Assembly: GCA_002631855.1 (NCBI GenBank)
Contig: NTLF01000020.1
Span: forward strand, 342,996-406,995
Direction: 5' to 3'
DNA from: Zunongwangia sp. ESRF-bin46
Lineage (GTDB): Bacteria > Bacteroidota > Bacteroidia > Flavobacteriales > Flavobacteriaceae
Length of the DNA stretch: 64,000 nucleotides
In this document: positions 17,137 to 24,567 of the stretch, piece after piece
How the letters are laid out: every line of letters begins with the position of its first letter
Numbering within the stretch: the first letter of the stretch is position 1
The notes under the pieces: generated by a model
What the model was told of the DNA's origin: nothing
Database searches by the model: none
What the model saw: the letters and a program-made list of their open reading frames with translations, nothing else
Translations under genes and position numbers: made by a program

Positions 17137-18084
17137 ATGAAGATACTCGTTACAGGCGCAGCAGGGTTTATAGGTTCACACACTTCGGAAAGATTAGCCG
17201 AAATGGGATACGAAGTAATTGGGATTGATAATTTCTCTTCGTATTATAATATTGAATTGAAAGAACTGAATGCTAAAACACTTTCAGAAAAAGGGATTAA
17301 TATATTACGAATTGATCTTAGAACCGATAATTTAACTGAAGCACTTCCTGAAGATTTAGACTATATCTTTCATTTTTCCGCACATCCGGGTATTTCGAAT
17401 ACTTCAACTTTTGAAGATTACTTTTCAAACAACATTCTTGCTACCAAAAACTTGCTTGATTTTGCACTTCAGTGTAAAAAAACACCTTTTATTGTAAATA
17501 TTGGTACTTCTTCCATTTATGGTTTGGAAGCCACTTTTCCAGAAAATGTCGCTCCAAAACCTGCTTCTTGGTATGGGGTAACCAAACTGGCTGCCGAGCA
17601 ATTGGTGTTGGCAAAATCACGGGAAGGGAAGTTGCAATCTACCTCGTTACGTTTGTATTCAGTGTATGGTCCCCGTGAACGTCCCGATAAGCTTTATACC
17701 CGCTTGATTGATTGTGGATTGAACAATAAACCGTTTCCACTTTATAACGGCAGTGAGAAGCACTTACGCAGCTTTACGTATGTACAGGATATTGTAGATG
17801 GTATTGTAAGTGTTATTGGGAAAGAAAGTACAGTAAACGGCGAAATATTCAATTTAGGAACTGAAGAAGAAAGTACCACCGCCACAGGAATTGCTACGGT
17901 TGAAGATTTATTGGATACAAAAATTGAAATTTCAGCTAAGCCACCGCGTGCCGGCGATCAATCAAGAACAAAAGCCAATATTGATAAAGCTAGAAAACTA
18001 TTGGATTATAATCCTACAAAGACTTTAGAAGAAGGATTAAAAGCACAAATAGAATGGTTTAGAGAAAGTTTTATTAAAAAATAA
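17137..18084 (+). CDS. NAD-dependent epimerase/dehydratase (UDP-glucuronate epimerase-like)
   Basis: This is an extended short-chain dehydrogenase acting on a nucleotide sugar. The NAD-binding GAAGFIGSHTSERL is at residues 7-20, and the catalytic Tyr-Lys pair occurs in SWYGVTKLAAEQ. RLYSVYGPRERPD and the C-terminal LDYNPTKTLEEGLKAQIEWF match UDP-glucuronate 4-epimerases and related enzymes; the exact substrate cannot be fixed. It is transcribed away from the glycolipid operon and ends 1 base before the convergent meaB gene. Confidence 0.85.
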   Translation: MKILVTGAAGFIGSHTSERLAEMGYEVIGIDNFSSYYNIELKELNAKTLSEKGINILRIDLRTDNLTEALPEDLDYIFHFSAHPGISNTSTFEDYFSNNILATKNLLDFALQCKKTPFIVNIGTSSIYGLEATFPENVAPKPASWYGVTKLAAEQLVLAKSREGKLQSTSLRLYSVYGPRERPDKLYTRLIDCGLNNKPFPLYNGSEKHLRSFTYVQDIVDGIVSVIGKESTVNGEIFNLGTEEESTTATGIATVEDLLDTKIEISAKPPRAGDQSRTKANIDKARKLLDYNPTKTLEEGLKAQIEWFRESFIKK

Positions 18085-18085
18085 A

Positions 18086-19162
18086 CTACCCTTTCAAACT
18101 TAACAAATTAGCCGCAGCTTCAAATGGTGAGGTTTTATTGGCTTCAATGAGAGCTAATTGCTTTTCTAGTTCCCCTTTAACTTTCGGATTGTTATAAAAA
18201 TCTCTTTTCAATGTATTTTCTATGGTTTGCAACAACCAGAATTTATTTTGTTCGGTTCGTTTATGTTGAAAATAATCGTTCTTTTTTGTAGCTTCTAGAT
18301 AATCTTCAATCAGTTGCCACACTTTATCAATGCCTTTATTTTTAATAGCTGAACACATTAATGTTTTGGGTTTCCAGCCACTTTCTTTGGGTGGGTAAAG
18401 ATGTAAAGCTCTATTGAATTCCGTTTTGGCTAATTTGGCAGCTTTTATATTTTCGCCATCGGCTTTGTTTATTACTATGGCATCTGCCATTTCCATAATT
18501 CCACGTTTTATACCCTGTAATTCATCTCCAGCGCCGGCTAATTTCAGCAATAAAAAGAAATCGGTCATCGAATGTACGGCGGTTTCACTTTGTCCCACGC
18601 CCACGGTTTCTATAATAATATTATTATAGCCAGCCGCTTCGCATAAAATAATAGCTTCTCGAGTTTTTTGAGCCACACCACCTAAGGAATCCCCACTAGC
18701 AGAAGGCCTAATAAATGCATTAGGGTCTTTCACTAGCTCTTCCATTCTAGTTTTGTCGCCTAAAATGCTGCCTTTGCTCAATGAGCTACTGGGGTCTACC
18801 GTGAGTACAGCTACTTTATTCTTTTTTGAAGTCAGTAGTTTACCAAAACTTTCAATGAAGGTACTCTTTCCAACACCAGGTACGCCGGTAACCCCAATTC
18901 GAATCGATTTGTTAGCGTGTGGCAAGCAAGCCTCTATAATTTGACGACCTTGCTTTTGATGTTTTTCTGCGGTACTTTCTATTCGAGTTAGCGCTCGGCT
19001 TAAATGGGTTTTATTGCCAGATAAAAGCCCTTCGATAATTACTTCGGTAGAAGGGGTTTTATTCTTTTTTAAGCGTTCAGAGGCAAGTGGGTTTAATCGG
19101 GTAGGCTGATCTACCCCTTCTTTTTCTGAAAGTGCTTTACTGTTTTTTTGCTTTTTTGCCAT
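18086..19162 (-). CDS. meaB: Methylmalonyl-CoA mutase-associated GTPase MeaB
   Basis: This G3E-type GTPase protects and reloads adenosylcobalamin-dependent methylmalonyl-CoA mutase. Visible are Walker A (GVTGVPGVGKSTFIESFG), the base-binding VDPSSSLSKGSILGDKTRM segment, ETVGVGQSE (switch region) and VINKADG for guanine recognition. At 358 aa it is near family length, with a slightly long basic N-terminus (MAKKQKNSKALSEKE). The mutase is not in the window, but a cobalamin adenosyltransferase of the same pathway is at 32225-32797. Confidence 0.95.
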   Translation of the reverse strand: MAKKQKNSKALSEKEGVDQPTRLNPLASERLKKNKTPSTEVIIEGLLSGNKTHLSRALTRIESTAEKHQKQGRQIIEACLPHANKSIRIGVTGVPGVGKSTFIESFGKLLTSKKNKVAVLTVDPSSSLSKGSILGDKTRMEELVKDPNAFIRPSASGDSLGGVAQKTREAIILCEAAGYNNIIIETVGVGQSETAVHSMTDFFLLLKLAGAGDELQGIKRGIMEMADAIVINKADGENIKAAKLAKTEFNRALHLYPPKESGWKPKTLMCSAIKNKGIDKVWQLIEDYLEATKKNDYFQHKRTEQNKFWLLQTIENTLKRDFYNNPKVKGELEKQLALIEANKTSPFEAAANLLSLKG

Positions 19163-19252
19163 TGCTGAAATTTATGACAATTTTATGAATATCGGTTTTA
19201 AAAAGCCACGAAACCATAGTATATTGATTATTATTAAATAAAAAAAATAAAA

Positions 19253-19684
19253 ATGAAAACATTATACAAAGCTACTTCAATAGCTAAAGGAGCAAGAAAA
19301 GGACACGTAAAAACCGAAGATGGACCTATCGATTTGAACCTTTCGGTGCCTAAATCTATGGGCGGTGACGGAGGTGACGGTACCAATCCAGAACAATTAT
19401 TTGGTTGCGCTTACGCAGCGTGTTTTGGAAGTGCCATTGAAGCAATCGCTGAAAAAAAGAAAATAGATGTAAATACAGAAGAAATTTCTGTTACTGCAAC
19501 TATAGGTATAGGGACTACCGAAAAAGGAAACCTTCAATTAGATGCCACTTTAGACTGTTATATTCCAGGAGTGGATGTAAAAACAGGTGAAGACTTGGTT
19601 AATAAAGCACATGAAATCTGTCCTTTTTCAAGAGCTACGCGAGATAACATTACTGTAAACCTTAACTTAATGTTAGACGAATAA
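19253..19684 (+). CDS. Organic hydroperoxide resistance protein, Ohr/OsmC family
   Basis: This thiol peroxidase reduces organic hydroperoxides. The two redox Cys are visible, one in FGCAYAACFGSAIEAIAE and one in EICPFSRATRDNI. The first part (LYKATSIAKGARKGHVKTEDG) and the 143-aa length fit Ohr. The segment GGDGGDGTNPEQLFG is the conserved loop before the first Cys. It is transcribed alone and ends at a strong bidirectional terminator. No OhrR regulator gene is adjacent. Confidence 0.93.
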   Translation: MKTLYKATSIAKGARKGHVKTEDGPIDLNLSVPKSMGGDGGDGTNPEQLFGCAYAACFGSAIEAIAEKKKIDVNTEEISVTATIGIGTTEKGNLQLDATLDCYIPGVDVKTGEDLVNKAHEICPFSRATRDNITVNLNLMLDE

Positions 19685-19701
19685 AATAAAACCCAACAAT
19701 A

Positions 19702-19738
19702 AAAAAATCCCTTTTCAATCGAAAAGGGATTTTTTTTA
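19702..19738. terminator. Bidirectional terminator between ohr and the DUF2383 gene
   Basis: AAAAATCCCTTTTC and GAAAAGGGATTTTT form a long stem with an AAT loop centred near 19718. A-tract and T-tract flank both sides, so it can end transcripts from either direction. Confidence 0.85.
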
Positions 19739-19749
19739 TAAAATTATAT

Positions 19750-20313
19750 CTATATGGCTTTCAAGGGGATGACTCTTCCTTTGTCGTCATCGTCTTTTTT
19801 ATTATCGTTTTTTTTTGAATCTTCTTCTAACTTTGGGCTTGCTTCAGCTTTTTTAGGCTCTTCAGAAAAATGAGTTTCTTTATGTTGCTCGGCTTGCTTG
19901 ATATACCATTGCAATTGTTTTTTCTGTTTTTCCAACAGCGCCAAGATGCCTTCTGGCAACTCTTTTCGCTCTAATAATAAATCATATCGCTTAATATTGT
20001 TTAAATCCCTTGCAATACATTGATTAAGTATAACAGTCATATTAAACTTTTCTAAAGCTTCTTTTATTTCTTGCCAAGTACGATCAATATTGCCTTTTTC
20101 TGAATCTTCCTTAAGGGGTTCAATACCTCGTGAGTGTAGTTCATTAGAAATATCATGGCTCATCCGGTTTCGTTCGGTGGCCATATAGTTCAAAAATCGT
20201 TTTAAATGGGTAGCATTAGCGTCTTGCGCTGCATTGTAATACAGCTTTTCAGCTTCAAAACTTGCAACCAATAATCGATTTAATTTATTAAAGTCAGCGT
20301 ATTTCTTCTTCAT
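19750..20313 (-). CDS. DUF2383-like four-helix bundle protein
   Basis: The first ~145 residues are helical with a ferritin-like rhythm (NRLLVASFEAEKLYYNAAQD, LKRFLNYMATERNRMSHDI, ERKELPEGILALLEKQKKQ). They resemble the DUF2383/PA2169 family, often induced in stress. Residues from about 150 are a low-complexity Lys/Asp/Glu tail with a run of KKNDNKKDDDDKG. No signal peptide is present. Function is unknown. It lies opposite the first ECF operon, sharing a ~150-base divergent region. Confidence 0.65.
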   Translation of the reverse strand: MKKKYADFNKLNRLLVASFEAEKLYYNAAQDANATHLKRFLNYMATERNRMSHDISNELHSRGIEPLKEDSEKGNIDRTWQEIKEALEKFNMTVILNQCIARDLNNIKRYDLLLERKELPEGILALLEKQKKQLQWYIKQAEQHKETHFSEEPKKAEASPKLEEDSKKNDNKKDDDDKGRVIPLKAI

Positions 20314-20400
20314 ATACAGTGATTTATACCAAATTTACTATAAAAGCATCAATTTTACAGGTAAATTTATGTATAAATTAAGCTAAAATATGTTAAGATT

Positions 20401-20427
20401 TGCAACACTAAGATAAATGTGTCGTCT
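20401..20427 (+). promoter_or_regulatory. ECF-type promoter for the sigma/anti-sigma-like operon
   Basis: TGCAAC (20401-20406) is followed after 16 bases by CGTCT (20423-20427). The AAC / CGTC pair at 16-17 bases is the classic ECF sigma arrangement. It is 35 bases before the sigma gene, so the sigma factor probably activates its own operon. Confidence 0.6.
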
Positions 20428-20461
20428 TTAAACTGAACAGCAACCAAAAAAACCATCAAAC

Positions 20462-21007
20462 TTGTCCAATTCATTACTTGTTGAACAATGTAAACAGCAT
20501 AATCGCAAAGCACAATTAGCGCTTTATAAAAAATATTGCGATGGGATGTTTATCATAGCCCAACGGTATATGCGAGATGCAGCAGCGGCAGAAGACGCTA
20601 TGCAAGAAGCGTTTATAAAAGCGTTTCAAAAACTAGAGCAATTTAAAGGGGACGTCACCTTTGGTGCTTGGTTAAAACGGATTGTCATCAATACTTGTTT
20701 AGATACCATAAAAGCAAGAAAATTGGAAGTACAATCCTTACACGAAGAGACCTTGCATATTGTTGAGGAAGATGAAGACTGGAACGTGCCGGACCAAACA
20801 ACAATAGAGGAAGTAAAAGAGGCAATAGAATCGCTTAACGAAAACCATAGAATTGTGGTGCAATTATATTTAATGGAAGGGTATGATCATCAAGAAATTT
20901 CTGAAATATTAAACATTACAGAAAGTGCATCCCGAACCAATTTGCACCGAGGAAAAAAAGAATTACAGAAACACTTAAAACATTTGCAGTATGGCACAGG
21001 ATATTAG
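20462..21007 (+). CDS. ECF RNA polymerase sigma factor
   Basis: This is a group IV sigma-70 factor. Region 2 is visible in DAMQEAFIKAFQKLEQFKGDV followed by FGAWLKRIVINTCLD (-10 recognition), and region 4 in YDHQEISEILNITESASRTN (-35 helix-turn-helix). The start is TTG at 20462. The gene overlaps the downstream membrane protein gene by 17 bases, the usual coupling between an ECF sigma factor and its controlling membrane protein. The cue is unknown, though the operon's third gene suggests a cell-surface role. Confidence 0.93.
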   Translation: MSNSLLVEQCKQHNRKAQLALYKKYCDGMFIIAQRYMRDAAAAEDAMQEAFIKAFQKLEQFKGDVTFGAWLKRIVINTCLDTIKARKLEVQSLHEETLHIVEEDEDWNVPDQTTIEEVKEAIESLNENHRIVVQLYLMEGYDHQEISEILNITESASRTNLHRGKKELQKHLKHLQYGTGY

Positions 21008-21593
21008 AAAAATGTTTGAAAATAACCCAGAGGAGGATACTAAAGCCCCTCAAGGACATCAAACTCGTTTTGAAGCGAAATTAAATGATGCGTTCGGGAA
21101 TTTGGAAGTAATAGAAAACCCAAGAACCACTAGGTTTATGTGGCTTAAAGTAGCTGCTATTGCTATCGTTTTACTATCAGTGGGAGCCTTTGGATACCAA
21201 CAACTCTCTAAAGAAAACCCTGTTGAGGTAGTTGAGGTTCCTAAGCAAAATACCGAAGCCAATAACAATGTAGCAAAAATAACATTGGGCGATCTTTCAC
21301 CAGATCTTAAAAAGGTTGAAAACTATTACTTAACAGGAATTAATGTACAATTAGCCTCGCTTAAAATTAAAGATGAAAATAAAGAGCTGATCGATGGGTA
21401 TATGCAGCAATTAAGTGAACTAGATAAAGAATACCAACGTCTTACACTAGACCTTAATGAAGCTGGTCCTACCGAAGCGACCATTACCGCATTGATCGAT
21501 AATTTGCAATTACGTTTGGAATTGCTGTTCAAACTTAAAAACAAATTAAAAGAACTAAAAAATCAAAACGATGAAACCACAAATATTATTTAA
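20991..21593 (+). CDS. Probable membrane anti-sigma factor or sigma-regulating protein
   Basis: This 200-aa protein has a short cytoplasmic N-terminus (about 48 residues), a single transmembrane helix (FMWLKVAAIAIVLLSVGAFGY) and a periplasmic part with helical coiled-coil-like segments (MQQLSELDKEYQRLTLDLNEA, LRLELLFKLKNKLKELKNQ). No zinc-binding anti-sigma motif was seen. The topology and the 17-base overlap with the sigma gene suggest an anti-sigma factor; this is inferred from context. It overlaps the next gene by 23 bases. Confidence 0.65.
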   Translation: MAQDIRKMFENNPEEDTKAPQGHQTRFEAKLNDAFGNLEVIENPRTTRFMWLKVAAIAIVLLSVGAFGYQQLSKENPVEVVEVPKQNTEANNNVAKITLGDLSPDLKKVENYYLTGINVQLASLKIKDENKELIDGYMQQLSELDKEYQRLTLDLNEAGPTEATITALIDNLQLRLELLFKLKNKLKELKNQNDETTNII

Positions 21594-22995
21594 AACGTAC
21601 GTCACAGTTATTATAGCTCTTGTATGTACCACTTTTGGTAATGCACAAGAAGACTATAAAGAAACCTTTAATGTAAAAGAAGATGTTACTGTTTCAGTAA
21701 ACACAAGCCACACCAATATCATTTTTGAAACTTGGAACAAGGATAAAGTAGAGGTAGAAGCCTATATAGATGGCGAAAAATTATCTAAAGCCGAAAAGCA
21801 AGAATTGTTTGACGATTGGGACTTTAGTGTGCTAGGCAATAGCAATAAAGTCGTCATCACCTCAAAAGGAGGGAATAGCTGGAATGGAATGGCGTCTATG
21901 CATCATTTAGATGGTATGGAAGGACTCGACTTTTTAGGCCCTATGATGGAAGAAATGATCGTGCCTATGATTAGTAATATGCGAATCCCTAATTTACCCG
22001 ATGACCTTTTAAAGGATATAGGCGACATAGATTTTGATTATGAAGAATTTATGAAAGACAAAGAAGCCTATATGGAGAAGTTTGAAAAGAAAATGGATAA
22101 AAAATTTGGGAAAGACTTCGAAGTAAAAATGGAAAAGTGGGGCAATGAGTTTGCTGAACAATACAACGAAGAAAGATCAGATAGTATCGCTGCTATTTGG
22201 GAGTCCAAGATGGAGCGTTGGGGAGAATCCTTTGGCAAACGTATGGAGCAATGGGGTGAACGTTTTGAAAAAGAAATGGAAGAGAAATACGGTGAAGATG
22301 GTAACTATTCAAAACAAGTAATTCAAGGGCCCCATGGTAATAAAACCATTATAATTCAAGGAAGCGGATCCTCAAAACCTGGGAAAACTAAAAGTAAAGG
22401 CGTAAAAACCATTAAAATAAAAATGCCAAAAGGAGCCAAAACCGATATAGATGTTCGGCACGGCGAAATTGAAATGGCCGATGCCGTGAATGTTAAGGCG
22501 ACTCTTAACCATTCACCATTTACAGCAAATAGTATTGATGGGGGAGAGACCCTCATCAATGCTTCTTATGCGCCAGTCGTGGTAAACAATTGGAACAATG
22601 GTACGTTATATCTCAAGTTTGTTGAAAACTGTAACATAGCCGATGTAAATACTATTAATTTGCAAGCTAACTCAAGTGACGTTTTAATAGGCAATGTAGA
22701 AGAAGAAGCCATTTTAGCTGGTTCTTTCGGAAACTTAAAAGTAACACATGTTTCTAACGGATTTAAAAACATTGATATATTGTTAGAAAATACCGATGCG
22801 GTGTTGCATATGCCAGATACTGCTTTTTCTTTTTATTTCAACGGAAAAAAATCAACGTTACAATATCCTAAATCATTAGAGTTAAACCGAACTAAAAACT
22901 ACAATCGTGTATTGGTAAGAGGCTTTAATAAAAACAGTAACGGAAATAAAAACGTTACCGTTAATGCCAATTACAGTAACGTAAAAATTCAATAA
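21571..22995 (+). CDS. Secreted DUF4097-like protein with a Trp/Lys/Glu-rich insert
   Basis: A signal peptide (cleaved near GNAQ, residue 25) is followed by a strand-rich start (TVSVNTSHTNIIFETWNKDKVEVEAY). A long charged helical region spans about residues 120-250, where Trp-Gly-Glu units recur (KWGNEF, RWGESFG, QWGERF). The C-terminal half again looks like stacked beta strands (DIDVRHGEIEMADAVNVKATL, LQANSSDVLIGNVEEEAILA). The ends resemble the DUF4097 adhesin-like beta fold; the middle looks unique. As third gene of the ECF operon it may be the envelope protein that is sensed or produced. A hairpin terminator follows. Confidence 0.65.
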   Translation: MKPQILFKTYVTVIIALVCTTFGNAQEDYKETFNVKEDVTVSVNTSHTNIIFETWNKDKVEVEAYIDGEKLSKAEKQELFDDWDFSVLGNSNKVVITSKGGNSWNGMASMHHLDGMEGLDFLGPMMEEMIVPMISNMRIPNLPDDLLKDIGDIDFDYEEFMKDKEAYMEKFEKKMDKKFGKDFEVKMEKWGNEFAEQYNEERSDSIAAIWESKMERWGESFGKRMEQWGERFEKEMEEKYGEDGNYSKQVIQGPHGNKTIIIQGSGSSKPGKTKSKGVKTIKIKMPKGAKTDIDVRHGEIEMADAVNVKATLNHSPFTANSIDGGETLINASYAPVVVNNWNNGTLYLKFVENCNIADVNTINLQANSSDVLIGNVEEEAILAGSFGNLKVTHVSNGFKNIDILLENTDAVLHMPDTAFSFYFNGKKSTLQYPKSLELNRTKNYNRVLVRGFNKNSNGNKNVTVNANYSNVKIQ

Positions 22996-23033
22996 AAAAA
23001 CCATCTGTGAAAATAAAATCACAAATGGTTTTT
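22996..23033. terminator. Hairpin terminator after the first ECF operon
   Basis: AAAAACCATCTGTGA (22996-23010) pairs with TCACAAATGGTTTTT (23019-23033) with one mismatch. It ends in a T-tract on the plus strand and an A-tract upstream, so it can work for both this operon and the convergent DUF6249 gene. Confidence 0.8.
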
Positions 23034-23055
23034 AACTAAATACAAACTAAAAGGG

Positions 23056-23406
23056 CTATGCGTCCTTGTTTAGTTTTTTTGTAAAATAAAAGCCACAAAA
23101 AAGCCCTATTCCTGCCAATAAAAATATAGTTCCTGGATAGGCTACATCTTCATCCACCCCTAAGTTATAGTGTAACATAGCAGCTATAAAGATCCCCAAA
23201 CCAATTCCCATTAAAAGTAAGGCCAAATTGATTACAATTACTTTCCAGATGGGTGTAACCCACTTGTTTTTACTGTAAAATATAGACGCTTCGGCCCCTT
23301 TTTCTATAAGAGCTAATCGCTCTCTGTTCCTAGCTGAAATATAGAGGTAATAAATGCCGAAAATAACCCCGAAAATAATTGGTATGATAATAACTTCAGA
23401 TCCCAT
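23056..23406 (-). CDS. Small membrane protein, DUF6249-like
   Basis: This 116-aa protein has three hydrophobic helices (VIIIPIIFGVIFGIYYLYI, VIVINLALLLMGIGLGIFIA and GTIFLLAGIGLFCGFYF). A short amphipathic segment with RNRERLALIEKG follows the first helix, which is typical of DUF6249 proteins often encoded beside ECF sigma genes in Bacteroidota. It is divergent from the second ECF operon and has its own matching ECF promoter (23451-23477), so it is probably part of that regulon. Confidence 0.75.
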   Translation of the reverse strand: MGSEVIIIPIIFGVIFGIYYLYISARNRERLALIEKGAEASIFYSKNKWVTPIWKVIVINLALLLMGIGLGIFIAAMLHYNLGVDEDVAYPGTIFLLAGIGLFCGFYFTKKLNKDA

Positions 23407-23450
23407 AATGTGTTGTTTTAAATTGATGAATATTTGTTCGCTTTCTAATA

Positions 23451-23477
23451 AGACGTTCCGTTAAAAAGATAGGTTAC
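23451..23477 (-). promoter_or_regulatory. ECF promoter driving the DUF6249 gene
   Basis: On the minus strand GTAACC (23477-23472), a 16-base spacer and CGTCT (23455-23451) match the promoter of the divergent sigma gene almost base for base, including the CTATCT following the -35 box and TTAT after the -10 box. Confidence 0.65.
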
Positions 23478-23510
23478 ACTTTTATACTTCTTTTTTTTCT
23501 GAAATTTTCT

Positions 23511-23537
23511 GTAACCAATCTATCTTAGTAGGCGTCT
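23511..23537 (+). promoter_or_regulatory. ECF promoter driving the second sigma operon
   Basis: GTAACC (23511-23516), 16 bases, CGTCT (23533-23537). The ATG of the sigma gene lies only 10 bases after the -10 box, so the transcript would be leaderless or nearly so. Confidence 0.65.
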
Positions 23538-23546
23538 TATATGTAA

Positions 23547-24134
23547 ATGAACACAACCAACGACCAGTATTATATTACCCAAATTTTGCAGGGGAATACC
23601 CAAGCTTATGCAAATTTGGTGACAAAATATCAAAACTATGTGTTCACTATTTTAATTCGAATGCTTAAAAACAGGGAAGAGGCAGAAGAGGTAGCGCAAG
23701 ATACCTTTGTTAAAGCCTTTGAAGCGTTATCAACCTTTAGAGGGGAATCAAAATTTTCAAGTTGGTTGTATAGCATAGCATACCGAAAAGCTTTGGATAC
23801 CATTCGGAAAAACAAGAGGTTTAAAACAACTGAATGTATTGAAGAGTATGCTAAAATAGACTTTCGTGAAACAGAAAACGCACTGACGTATTTAGAAGAT
23901 AAAGAACGAAAGGACTTTATTGAAAACTGCATTATGCAATTACCAGAAGACAATGCGGCAATAATAACACTTTATTATTTTGATGAATTGTCTGTAAAAG
24001 AAATAGCAGTGATCACAAAGTTGACCGAAGACAATATTAAAATTAAATTATACCGAAGTAGAAAACAACTCTTTACCTTATTAAAAGAGTATATTCAACC
24101 GGAAATAGCAAATACCAATGGAAAAGCAGTTTAA
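23547..24134 (+). CDS. ECF RNA polymerase sigma factor (second)
   Basis: Region 2 is seen in LIRMLKNREEAEEVAQDTFVK and FSSWLYSIAYRKALDTIRKN, region 4 in LSVKEIAVITKLTEDNIKIK. At 195 aa it is a standard RpoE-like ECF factor and clearly different from the one at 20462. The gene overlaps the next by 17 bases, the same overlap as in the first ECF operon. The divergent ECF promoter pair directly upstream suggests autoregulation. Confidence 0.94.
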   Translation: MNTTNDQYYITQILQGNTQAYANLVTKYQNYVFTILIRMLKNREEAEEVAQDTFVKAFEALSTFRGESKFSSWLYSIAYRKALDTIRKNKRFKTTECIEEYAKIDFRETENALTYLEDKERKDFIENCIMQLPEDNAAIITLYYFDELSVKEIAVITKLTEDNIKIKLYRSRKQLFTLLKEYIQPEIANTNGKAV

Positions 24135-24507
24135 TAACGAAGAAGAATTTATAAAAAATCTTTTTAAGAAAGTCGGGACCCAACAGCCTTCACAAGATTT
24201 TACTTCGCAGGTAATGAAGACGATTGAACTCAAATCGAAACCTCAAGTTGTGTATCAACCGCTTATTTCAAAAAGAGGATGGTGGGTGGTTGGCAGTTGT
24301 ATTGCCATTAGTGCTGTATGCATATTTTTATTTCCATCGGGCGGTTTTTCAGAAATAAAAATAGATTCATTTAAAGCTATTTTTTCTTTTAAGTATACAT
24401 TTCCGCAGATAGAGCTTTCAAATATAATGGTGTATGCTATTGCTTTTATCGCTTTGTTTTTGGTAGAAATTCCTTTCTTAAAACAAATACTGGATAAACC
24501 GGTATAA
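24118..24507 (+). CDS. Small membrane protein of the ECF operon, possible anti-sigma factor
   Basis: This 129-aa protein has a charged N-terminus (FNNEEEFIKNLFKKVGTQQPS, DFTSQVMKTIELKSK) and two transmembrane helices (GWWVVGSCIAISAVCIFLF and VYAIAFIALFLVEIPFL). No family recognised. Its overlap with the sigma gene and cytoplasmic N-terminus suggest it controls that sigma factor; this is inference. A hairpin for the convergent gene lies just after it. Confidence 0.65.
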   Translation: MEKQFNNEEEFIKNLFKKVGTQQPSQDFTSQVMKTIELKSKPQVVYQPLISKRGWWVVGSCIAISAVCIFLFPSGGFSEIKIDSFKAIFSFKYTFPQIELSNIMVYAIAFIALFLVEIPFLKQILDKPV

Positions 24508-24535
24508 AAAACCCCGAAACCAAAGGTACCGGGGT
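24504..24535 (-). terminator. Terminator of the T9SS cargo gene
   Basis: On the minus strand ACCCCG and CGGGGT form a stem around 13 bases, followed by a T-tract. It lies 33 bases after the stop at 24568. On the plus strand no T-tract follows. Confidence 0.65.
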
Positions 24536-24567
24536 CATCATCAATTAAAAACTATTAACTAAATTCA

